64,000 nt of DNA from Echria macrotheca (Eukaryota; Ascomycota; Sordariomycetes; Sordariales; Schizotheciaceae): the NCBI GenBank assembly GCA_030411725.1, contig MU839833.1:496001-560000 (forward strand). The letters run 5' to 3'. Below are positions 46,001 to 55,906 of this stretch, one piece after another. Under the pieces are notes generated by a model. It did no database searches. It saw only the letters and a program-made list of their open reading frames with translations, and was not told where the DNA came from. Each line of letters opens with the position of its first letter. Position 1 is the stretch's first letter. A program made the position numbers and the translations under genes.

Positions 46001-46800
46001 CCAGGGAACACTTGGAAAAGTCACGCGGCATGGCCCATTCGTGGCTGTTGGGGAGCACCGTCAGTCAGCCGATATCGACACCACAAGCAACCGTGTCGAT
46101 GCCGGCACGTCCACCCAGCGTGCCGACTCCTGCCCCGGCGCGTTTTAACGAGGCCGTCTGGCGTGCTGCACCTGTTCGGAGGGCGGATACCGACGCGGGC
46201 ACGGATGAGTGGACGCCGCCTACCGAACTTGCTGAGCCAGCGCCGAGCAACACATCAGCTCGTCCAACCCGTACCGCGAGACTAACCAGGGCAGCACGTC
46301 AGTCCCAGTCAGTCCAGGACGACGCAGCCGGGAAGTCCTCGCTCATCAGCGCCGGTGCCGTGCAGACGGCCGATATCCTCGAGCTAGAGGACTGGGAACT
46401 CGCACCCGGTCGGATCCGCGAGAGTTCGGGGGGCAATGCCGAGAGTGAGTTTGGTTTCTTCCACCGACAATTGTAGTGCTAACTGGGTGTTTTTTTAGAT
46501 ATCGCATTCTCCAAGCCGTTCCTGTCGGCGAGCCAAGCGGTCCCCGTGAGCGAGGACGTGTCGTTCCGCGTGATGACGATCCACTCGGGGGCGACGCTGC
46601 AGTTGGAGGCCGACGACGAGGCGACGCGGCTCTGCTCGGTGGCCAGCGGGAAGCTGCGGGTGCGGGTGGCCAGCGAGCCCGAATTCGTGATTGGGCCGCA
46701 CGGTATGTTCAAGATCAAGTCGAGTGTTGTGTGCTCGGTGCAGAACAGGATGTATGTGGATGCAATTCTGCATATCACTGTCATCTCGAACTTTGCGTAG
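43037..46800 (+). CDS. Tandem-module DUF3716 protein with cupin-like C-terminus
   Basis: Seven exons (43037-43523, 43577-43993, 44045-44196, 44244-45144, 45200-45351, 45406-46444, 46499-46800) join in frame to 1149 residues; the six introns are 47-55 nt. Residues 1-301 are Pro/Ser/Thr-rich with an Arg/Gln coiled segment. Two homologous modules follow (302-652 and 653-1049). Each has a TGGALxPxGY start, a WICPxRTCR finger-like segment, a GAxxxDNQDGTLS motif and a six-cysteine cluster of DUF3716 type with CANC (about 530-573 and 830-872). Exons 3 and 5 are both 152 nt, and the matching introns share phases. The last exon encodes about 100 residues, including GKLRVRV and FVIGPHGMFKI, that read like a cupin barrel similar in pattern to the Mif2/CENP-C tail. 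DUF3716 has no known function. The 3' exon could instead belong to a separate gene, but the phase-1 join is clean. Confidence 0.78.
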
Positions 46801-47971
46801 GCGGGTTTATTGTTGGCAGTATTACTATGCGCCGTGCTATTATCCCTGCATGGTCCAGGATACCCTTGACTGCATCCGTAAACGGCGTTGCGAGGTGGTT
46901 TTGAAGGTTTTGGTGTTGTAATTATTGAATATATTAGCTGTGTAATAAGAAGGGCAGGTAGATAGATGCAGTTTGAAAGATATCAGCGATGAGTAGTGCA
47001 CACCTTTAGAAGGACCTATGCATGGGGGAACCTAAGGTATGTATCCAGGTCTTGGCAAACATGCTAATCTAAGTACAGCGGACATGTGCGTCGTCCGTCT
47101 TGTTTCCTCTGCATATTGGCTCTACCTCAACTTTCCCTCAAGGTCTGATAGCTATGCTCTGAACTTACACACGTAACACATTATGCACGAGAGTGTACTC
47201 CGGTCTACGTAGAGTGAATTTTCTACGAGACGTCCACACCATACGGAGCTGTCTTACCCGTCAGAACGCTAAATAAGATACGTGGTAAGGAAGCCTTGTA
47301 GGGCTGACAGACGTAGACGTTCGCTGAAGGTGCTGACGTGAGTCCTCCAAAGAGATGGACCCCGGTCGATTGGGAGCGGGAAGAAAAGCCAGGCCCGTGC
47401 ATTTGAGCATTTCTTGGGTCTGATTGGCCAGTTGGAGCCTGCTGCTTCTCCCCGACGATGGGGGACACCGGCAGTTTCTCTCAGGGGTATTACGCAAATG
47501 ACGGAAGGCGGTATCCGTTACATTTGAAGGGAAGGTAGATAGGAGATGCATGAGGATCAGATGGACCGAATGCAGTTTTACGTGGTAAGGATGACTTGAC
47601 GCGTCCTCCCCAGCAGTTAGAACTATGCAGTTGTGGCTGTGTCCGATGTTCCCTCGTATAGACCCTGCGATGCTGATAACAAGTCACTAAGATTAATAAT
47701 CCGACGCCAGACGAGATCAATCCTCGAGAATGGGGACATCCCAGAATGACCCAAAGCAAAAAGATAGTAGGTGAGTTTTGGAAGATATGGTTGTAGGCCT
47801 GACATCACTCGTAAGTCACCGCGCTCAGACAGCCCACCTCATTTCGTCACCGCCCCCCTTTTTCGCCGGCGCTTATATCGCCAGCGTGTCGGGGAGCCCA
47901 TCACACTGCCCACATCCTCTCCCCATTCCCACATTCTTATCTCAAACCTACCACTGAAAATTGTGTACACA
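46801..47971. other. Intergenic region right of the DUF3716 gene
   Basis: No gene is recognised in this 1.17 kb. It includes the DUF3716 gene's 3' UTR and the promoter of the small glycine-repeat gene. Short minus-strand frames around 47223-47800 have no family-like sequence. Confidence 0.45.
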
Positions 47972-48364
47972 ATGAACCCGCCGAGCAAGGCACACCCCGA
48001 GAAAACACACGTCGGCCCCAAAGAAACAGGCGGCATGGCCGGCGCCGTCCGGACCCCCGCCAATGCGCACTTGGGAGTTGACGTCCCCAGAGCCTTTGAC
48101 TCGCAGGGCAGTATTGGAAAACAGTTCAGCGGTAAGCAGCGAATTTTCAAAGGGGTCTCTCCCCTCCAAAAAAAAAGGTTGATGCCAAGACAATATCGGT
48201 TCGGGGCGGGTATCGTAGCCGAGGGCAAAATCGGCGGCGTCGCGCAGAGCATCGGCGGTCCGCTGAAGGAGGACGGTCTTGTCGGACGACAGTTTACCGA
48301 CCAGGGCATTGTCGGGGGGTCGGTTCAGAAGATTTTGGGTGGGCAGAAGCGGACTATCAGTTGA
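47972..48364 (+). CDS. Small glycine-repeat hypothetical protein
   Basis: This is a two-exon gene (47972-48131 and 48219-48364, 87-nt intron, GTAAGC..GTAG) for a 101-residue hydrophilic protein. After splicing it shows an internal repeat of the pattern GxIGxxF-xxxGxIGGxxQxI: GSIGKQFSAEGKIGGVAQSIGG, then GLVGRQFTDQGIVGGSVQKILGG. Proteins with this repeat occur widely in filamentous ascomycetes as small uncharacterised, possibly stress- or development-related polypeptides; I cannot name a function. The start methionine follows a CACA context. No signal peptide or membrane segment is present. Confidence 0.78.
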   Translation: MNPPSKAHPEKTHVGPKETGGMAGAVRTPANAHLGVDVPRAFDSQGSIGKQFSGKQRIFKGVSPLQKKRLMPRQYRFGAGIVAEGKIGGVAQSIGGPLKEDGLVGRQFTDQGIVGGSVQKILGGQKRTIS

Positions 48365-49493
48365 AGGGGGACTGGGCGGGGAATGTCCCTATTACTAAGG
48401 GGTTTCAAGCAGAGGTCACTCGGACTCGAAGGAGGCGGAATCAAAAATTGGTGGAGAAGGAGAATAGGTAGTTGAAGAGCTCGCTAAACCACCGGCATTT
48501 CCTCCTTCAATGCCTGTGTAACCTCAAGGTAGCCGCGCAATGGTCTCGTGTTGTTGCATCCCTAGCGGCTAGCGGCCTCGGCAGCCACCAGGCAGCAAAA
48601 GTCCCCATGAATGCCCAGGCGCTTTTGGCTAGGATTTGATGTTGGAAGCAGAGACGCCTGGGGAATTTTCGCTCCTTACTGTGCAACACGTCACCTGTTG
48701 GCGAGATATTGAGATAGAGTTAAACCGGCGGGCGTCGTAAAAGGATCAGTAGAATCCGAGCCGGCCAATGTTGAGCGACGATTTTCAAATTCTGAGGCTA
48801 TTTCCGCCCCGATCGAAACTTGTTGGTTCCTGCCGCTCGCCAAACCCCTGTGTAAGGCAGAACGCCCAGCAGCGCAACGGGACGTTCCGCCACTGTGTGC
48901 TCCTGGCTTTAGTGATTTTCAGCACAATTTTTGTTTTCAGACAGCATCCTTTAAATCAGGAAGGAAGGACTCTTAACTCGAGAGGGGTGAACGAGTGCAA
49001 AAGGCCCACACAAGGAGCCGATACAACGTCGGCTCTTACGCGGCATTGGCCAATCAGGAGGGCCACGGCGAGTGGACCGTCGTGTCAAAATGATTCACAC
49101 TGTATAAACCTTCCCGTTCTGGGCCGAGTGGAGCGAGGCGGAACTCCGCCGACGGGGGTGTTCTTGGACAGGATACAAGTTAACAAGACATACAGATATG
49201 GTCGGAGTCCCGCCCGCAATCACGACATGCACTTTGATTCTCCTTTCTCATTCTGTCGACACGGCAGCTGGAACGAAACCGGGACTAGCGCCAGCAGACC
49301 TGCACCGGTCAACGAGCGAAGCGGGCCTCCTCACTGGCCGACGGCAGTTGGTGCAGACGACTCATGTCGCTGTCTTGGCCGTTATCACTTGCACTTACAC
49401 ACATCAGGGCGAGGCTGCCGAATGCAATTACCTACCTAGGTACGCTACAGTGCGAGGAAAACTCAGCAGCAGCAGCAGCAGCAACAGTCCATC
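48365..49493. other. Intergenic region upstream of the Zn2Cys6 gene
   Basis: This 1.13 kb has no recognised gene. An open frame of 223 codons at 48768-49439 has no conserved features and no plausible splice context. A CAG-rich stretch (about 49467-49488) lies just before the regulator's start codon. Confidence 0.45.
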
Positions 49494-51240
49494 ATGACCA
49501 GCACCACCACCGGCGAGCCCTCGTGGTCGACGGTGGAACGGGCCAACCCTCCCCCGAGACGGAAGTCGTGTGCGGCCTGTATCAAGTCGAAACGCCGCTG
49601 CTCACTCGACAGCCCGGCCTGCCAGAGGTGCGTCCACCGACGCATCGACTGCGAGTACCCAGATGCCGTTCCCCGACGACGACCACTACGCATGGGCATG
49701 GGCGGCTCCTCGTCCTCGGGTGCGTCCACCCCCGATGTTGCAGCAGTAGCAGCAGCAGCCCCCGGCGGCGCTATTAATTCCGCACACGGCCTGTCTGTTC
49801 CGCCCTCCTCGTCCGAGTCCCAACCGGTCAGCGGCCGAAGACTCAACGTCTATGGGCCCATCTGGATCAATGTGCCCGCGAAGCTGCATTTGGTAAACGA
49901 CACCTGCGGAGAGGCCGGCGGGAGCCCGATCTCCGACATGCTGCGGGCGGAAGCTAAGGCCATGCTACAAGAGGATGATCCGCCGCCCGAGCCGCTGTCT
50001 CTTGGCAGTCCCATCCTCGATCCCAGTCGCGACCCAAAGGACGAGCTGGAAGACACGGACAAACGGACAGCCATGGTGGTTTCGGGCTTGTCGGGCAACA
50101 GCCCTGTCGAGGATGTCATCTCGTTCGTTATCGTCACCCGGTTACGCTACCCCATCCACCGCATGCGCGGCGCCGTCAAGCAGATGGTCCTCGAGTACGC
50201 CAACCCGTGGACCCACGCGTGTCTCTATTCGCAGGGCATGCCGCGCGTACTTGAAGGCATTTTCCCTCCCCCCCCCCCCCCATTTCCTCGGCTGCACGAG
50301 GATGATCCTAACCTGTCTTCTCATGCAACAGACGCCATCTCGACCTGCGCCCTGTACATGGCCAAGACGCCGGCCAACAGCCAGCTGATCCTGCGCACCC
50401 TGGGCGACCGCGCGCTGGAGCTCTTCCGCGCGCCGATCCCCGAGCACCCCGTCGACATCATCGCCCGCGCCCACGCCCTCCTGCTGTACCAGATCATCAG
50501 CCTGTTCGACGGCGACGTGCGGCTGCGCGACGGCGTCGCCATCGGCCTGGAGCCGCTCGAGCAGGTCGCCTTTGCGCTGATGCGGTTTACCGTCTTCGAG
50601 AAGGGCACGTTTGATCCGTACGGCGAGCCAATCGAGCACGCGCCCACGCGCGAGATGCTGCCCGACAACTGTCCGCCGGACATGGCGAGGAAGTTTTGGG
50701 AGACTTGGTATGTTCTCCATTTTTGCGTGAAGAGTCTGTTGATTGTTTTGTTGACGATGCGGCATGGCATGGCACATATAGGATCTTTCAGGAATCCGCC
50801 CGTCGGACGTTCATCATGATATTCTTTTTTATGAGAGGTTACGGCGTCCTCACCGGCCATCTCGACGGGACCAGGGGCGCGTGTGACGGCCGGCTCGGGC
50901 TGTGCCATTCGTTCACCATGTCGGCTCATCTGTGGGCGGCGAGGGATCTGGGCACGTTCCGACACGTGTGGAGGACTAAGAAGCATTTTGTCGTCAAGAA
51001 CGGCGAGTACGTATTTTTTTTTTTTTTTTTGACATATCGTTTGAAAATCGTGTCGGCGGTGTGTACCTATCTATGTGTGGCTGACATATGTTTTGCAACG
51101 TTAGTTACAAGGAAGTCACGGTCGAGGCTAAGCCAGACGATATGGACACCTTTGGGAGGATGTTGTTCGTCACGGCCATGTGTGCTGGGCCGGCGAAGAG
51201 TTGGTTTGACACCAGGGGTGGGAATCTGTGGTCGGTGTAA
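49494..51240 (+). CDS. Zn2Cys6 binuclear cluster transcription factor
   Basis: This is a fungal Gal4-type regulator of 499 residues. The zinc cluster C-x2-C-x6-C-x6-C-x2-C-x6-C lies at residues 26-53 (Cys26, 29, 36, 43, 46, 53). A low-complexity linker and a C-terminal helical regulatory region (ISTCALYMAKTP, DRALELF, ARAHALLLYQIISLFDGDVRLR) follow, of the kind in many pathway regulators. Exons are 49494-50256, 50332-50707, 50782-51006 and 51105-51240. The first intron (75 nt) is in frame without stops and contains a run of about 14 C. No GT donor restores the conserved join, so I infer a GC-AG intron giving RVLEDAIST. Reading through would insert 25 Pro-rich residues. No target genes or enzymes cluster nearby. 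Confidence 0.87.
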
Positions 51241-54200
51241 AATAATGTTGGAGAAGTAAGCAAGCAAAATGGTGATTGTTTGGAAAAGGGGTAAGGTTAT
51301 TCCCGGACATATTTCCGATGTAGCCGACGGGTGAAACTAAGATACGCAAGTACATGTACAACACATATATCTTTGCATGATTGAAATGAAGGCTTCGCGT
51401 ATGAAATAAGATTTGGATACCTGCCTGTGCTCTACCCTGCCAGAAAGATACGTGCAAAGGCGATTAGCTGGCTTTCCTTTCCAAGAGTTTCAATAGGGTT
51501 TGTGGGAATGACCAGACCAGGAGAATTACCTATCTAGCCGTCGGCTCGTTCAGGAGCCTTTTGTCGGCTACCTTACAGATACCCTCAACTTCTTCTGTGC
51601 AGTGCTTTACCTTCAAGGTACAATACCTTACTTTACCAACGCCATGTACGGCTATTTCTACATCTCATACAGCCTTATTTAGCACCTGGGCTGCTTCGAC
51701 TAGGGACCCAAGGTAGGTATGAGCCCCCAGTACGATCTCGATCATCAGTATAGACTCAGTCTCGTCCCGGATGCCTTGCCTAGGTGGGTAGGTAGGTATC
51801 CGGATCGCCAAATACCGACAACGATTTCGTATTTGACATTTACACCTTGAAAGAGGATGAGGAAAATGAGTTTGGCGACAGACATCCTCGATTATATGGG
51901 TTGAACCGTAGTCATTGCAATCATCAGTGTCGATGGCCGAAGAATTGAAGAGCGGGATCGTCGATATGGATACACTAAGGAGCCCAAATACGCAACTGTC
52001 AGGCCTGGTATCCCCAGGCCAGAGTGAAGAGGGTGGTAGGTAATAGTGCAAGCCAGGCTGAAGGCCAAGGTTAAGAGCAGCAGTTATTAGGGGGTGGGTG
52101 GCTGGTTACAGCATTGAACCCCGGCCTCATGAAGACAAACTATTCCGTACAGGGTTTTCCCTCCCTTTTCATCATCTTCGTCTCCCGTGGACCTTTCCAT
52201 GACCAGCCCTGTGCTGATCTTGCTCCCTGCACGAGCTAGACCCGCGTACTTGGGGCACCAAATTCTGTCCTTGTCCTTGTCCTTGTGAGCTGGAAGCTCT
52301 CCAAGCCTATTGGCGTCGTCATCAATACAAGGGAACACCCTCCCCCCCCCTTCTTCCCATGTTGTTTCGGATGTACCATGTTTCTTTCTTTCGAAGATGA
52401 ACGAGAGGTGCAACACCCTCGACGGGAACGGTGAATCCGGTAATGCCGCAACGGGGGTTATCATCCAACAATGACCCCTTCCGTAATCACCACTCCCCCG
52501 TCGGCCACACACCCACACCAACAACCCCGATCAAGTCCCCGCCTCGCCTGGATCTTGTTTCCCCGGCCCGGCATGGAGGGGTAGACTCTCAGCGAGAACA
52601 TCATGCATCACCTCATCGGTATTCTTCAGAGTACTCTCTCCTCACACCGGCCTTGCCGAAACATTCTTGCCCTTCCATAGCCCCCTTCCGGGCCACGTCC
52701 CAGAACGCAGCCTCGACCCGATTGGCCGCGACCCGACAGACAGCAACATATGTGACCATCTTGGGCGAAAGTTCCTGGTAAATGTGTGCACCGAGGTCCG
52801 AGGGAGGGGCAGGTTGTAGTTGCAACGCGGAACTTCTTGAATTTCATCCCGTTGGTACCAGCGGCGACGCTTTTCGATGATAGCCAGAAGAATTTTCGGA
52901 CCTTGGTGAAGCTCCTTTCATGTTGGGATTGTGATAGATGACTCGTGAGGTGCACGATGTTGTCACTTTTCAGGGTTGTCATCAGGATTGTCGTCGCTGA
53001 AGTTGAATGGTTTGGTCTAATCGCCGCATACGAACCGGACGCGCCGTTGCATACGAACCGGACGCGCCGCCGTATATGAACCGGACGCGCCGCTGTATAC
53101 GAACCGGACGCGCCGCCGCCGATGATGGCGGCATCCCGCTTGATTGTGTCAGCCGCTGTGGCCAGGGGCGCGAGAAGGGGTTGTGTCGGGAATCTGTATG
53201 AGGGTTCCAGTGGTAGTACCGCTATGCTCGCGGGTTTGCTTGTGGGCGGTGACGCTCGATGAGGGGTGATATTTGGCTTGTTGTGTGGTGGACTTGTATC
53301 ATCGCAGCATGGTGTTTTACTCTGGACTGGCGTAATATCTGGAGGGGGTTTGCGAGTCTTTGGCTGGGGTAGGTATGGTCGAAATGGAGGAATGTGTAGT
53401 TGCTGGAACCTGACGGTTAAATATTGTGTGGGATGGCCGGTATCTTGTCGTCAGACAGTTTTGTTGTCAGTGGATGAGTTGATGAACTGATGATGTTGGT
53501 TGGAGAATGAAGTGAGAAGCATGGGACCCGTCACAGGTATTTATCTTGTTTCCAGCAGCCTTTTCCATGTGAAGCGTTTGCGTTATCGTCCGAACGACAG
53601 CGGCGGTATGCAGCAAGCGCACCTTGCCTACCTAGGTAGATATTGCTTTGAGGGGTTGCTAAGTGCAAGGTAAGGTGCATCCACCAAGTACGCTCTTCCT
53701 CCTATCCACCCTTCCTCGGACCTTCCTCCACCATCAACATTCCCAGTAGGAGGAGCTCGAATGCTCTCGGTTTGCCATACGAATACGGATACAGCGAACG
53801 AGATATCTTCCAGAAACAAAAATTTCGGGTTCGGCTTATTCGCCTTTGCCAGAAAAAAAACAACACCTCTTAGAGTCAATTTGTAAGACCGAATCCTGAG
53901 ACGAGCTCAGAGATTCGAGTCGAAGTGTAAAGGTCGCATTGCTACGGTTGTACGGCGACCCACAAGGCTCAGGTACCTGGCGGCTGCGGCGGCGGCGGCT
54001 CGTGCGCCCCGGACCGCGATTGCAGGGATTGGGTGTCAAATGGCGTCGTTTCGCCTATCTCCGATTTCGGGGGCAGGAGCTGCTGGAGCCGGAGCTGCTG
54101 TGTCTGGGGAAATTTGGGGGAGACACGGGGCAACCCGCAGCACCACACAATAAGCTTGACAAGCTTGACACAAGCTCCGACGTTTCCGTGTGGAGGTAGC

Positions 54201-54660
54201 TCTGGACTTGAAGTATAATCCAACATCTGTCTTGTTGTGTCTTGCGACGCGCTTCTATCAGCCATGAAAAGATAAAAAAAATGCTTCATCTGCTCCGCTC
54301 AGCGCAGGGGTCGCGACAAGGTTGATCAGCCCGATTTTCCTTTCCGAGCCAACAACCTTTTTTATCTTGGCAAGCTCCGCGCTCCGGAACGCGGAACGGG
54401 AAATCTTGTCTGGCTTCTCGCTCGCGACACAAAAAAACAACCGTAAATGAGCATTGCTGCGCAACTTTTCGCGTTCTGAACCTGTCCCCGCCGCGCCGAA
54501 CGGGCATACCTTCCTTGGGATGAAGGACGGCGGAATAGACGGGCTGGTGGAAGCTCACCGGCCATCGGCACTCGAGACAGTCGCAGCCGTCGCTGCTGGA
54601 CCGAGTCCAAAACCTCACCTTCCGGCACCACACCTGCCCATTGCGCCTCCCCCAAAGACA
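51241..54660. other. 3.4-kb gene-poor stretch
   Basis: I see no convincing gene. The open frames are short and lack family sequence. Visible structures are a CCTTGT trinucleotide-pair repeat near 52268-52287 and the 23-nt minisatellite at 53027-53118. The part from about 54400 probably contains the promoter and leader of the gene starting at 54661. Confidence 0.5.
53027..53118. repeat. 23-nt minisatellite, four copies
   Basis: Four adjacent 23-nt units share the core ACGAACCGGACGCGCCG, with substitutions mainly at the first base and the last three bases. The period is not a multiple of three, so it does not encode a repeated peptide. Confidence 0.92.
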
Positions 54661-55544
54661 ATGGACAAGAAAACGGCGCAGTGGAACACCAAGAACCTAG
54701 GCTGGCGCTTGGCCGCGGATGCCATCAGCGCCGCCTCGGCCGCGGTGCTGGTCGCGCCTGTGATCTCCATCATCGACAGGTAACCCCCCCTCTCCTTCCT
54801 CTCCGACCAAACTCTGACACAGGAAACAGGTCAATAATGGAAAACGCCTCGGGCCGACGCACCCTCGCAACCTCCCTCCGCCACTCCTTCCAATCCCTCC
54901 TCCTCCGCCCGCACCACCTAATCATCTCCAAACCCTTCGCCCTCATCTTCGCCCTCTACGGTGGCACCTACTTAACCGCCAACGCCGTCGACACCATCAC
55001 CTCCACCACCAAGTCCCTACCCCCCTCGCACACAACCTCCGGAAGCGCCAAATTCTTCGCCTCATCAGCCTCCAACATAGGCCTCTGCATCTACAAAGAC
55101 CAAGTCTTCGCGCGCCTCTTCGGCCCTTCCTCTTCCTCCTCCGTACGCCCCGTCACACTCCCAACCTACTTACTATTCGCGCTGCGCGACTGCATGACCA
55201 TCTTCGCCTCGTTCAACCTGCCCCCCCTCCTAGGCCCCGAACTCACTCGCCGCCTGGGCACCGAGACCCAAAAATACGCCTCCGGCCAGACGCTGGCCCA
55301 GTTCGCCGCGCCCGCGGCCGTGCAGCTCTTCAGCACGCCGGTGCACCTGCTCGGGCTGGACGTGTACAACCGGCCGTTTGATCGGTCGCTAGCAAAACCG
55401 ACGCTGCGCGACAGGTGGGCGGCTGTCCGAAAAAACTGGGCCGTGAGCACGGCGGCGAGGGTGTGTCGGATTATTCCGGCGTTTGGCGTCGGCGGCGTGG
55501 TCAACGTCAAGGTTCGGAAGGGGTTGATGGATCGGCTGGCGTGA
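54661..55544 (+). CDS. Conserved fungal membrane protein, probably mitochondrial
   Basis: Exons 54661-54779 and 54830-55544 join across a 50-nt intron (GTAACC..ACAG) to 277 residues. I recognise the sequence as a conserved ascomycete family without being able to name it. The N-terminus has an amphipathic/hydrophobic helix (ISAASAAVLVAPVISIIDR) followed by a conserved SIMENASGRRTLATSL loop. There are further hydrophobic stretches with FALYGGTYLTAN and YLLFALRDCMTIFASFNLPP. The NIGLCIYKDQVFARLFG motif is strongly patterned. Small residues in helices, basic loops and absence of a signal peptide suggest an organellar inner membrane, possibly mitochondrial; that is inference only. Confidence 0.75.
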
Positions 55545-55906
55545 TGACGAAGGTAAAATTGTTATGACGGTTTTCCCGTCGGGGTTTCGTTTCCTCGGCT
55601 TTTGTAATTTCCATGTATCATGTCACGACTGGGAAGAGAGACAGCGGGAAGAGGCGACGGCGTTTTGGTGTCATCTTTTCTGGGATCTCGATCGTCATGC
55701 GCTGGGCGTTGCTGCAGAGAGGACAGTGGATATAGACAGACAACCCCCCTTTACCATAGACTCATAGAGGATCGGTAATGCACATGAATGGTAATGTTCA
55801 GCGGTTGACGTAAAAAGGGGTACAAAGCTAGGGGTTGAGCGGTTATACTCAATACGATGCAGCAACATGCCACGCTAGCAATGCAGCCTCTATATCTATG
55901 CCACTA
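55545..55906. other. Tail-to-tail spacer to VPS36
   Basis: These 362 bp separate two convergent stop codons and contain both 3' UTRs. No gene is seen. Confidence 0.45.

Noticed and set aside
48768..49439. 223-codon open frame upstream of the Zn2Cys6 gene
   Set aside because: No recognisable domain, unusual composition and no supporting splice or start context; it probably lies in the regulator's promoter.
49494..51240. Zn2Cys6 regulator as the core of a biosynthetic gene cluster
   Set aside because: No polyketide synthase, peptide synthetase, terpene synthase, P450 or dedicated transporter lies near it; the closest SDR and methyltransferase are more than 20 kb away among housekeeping genes.
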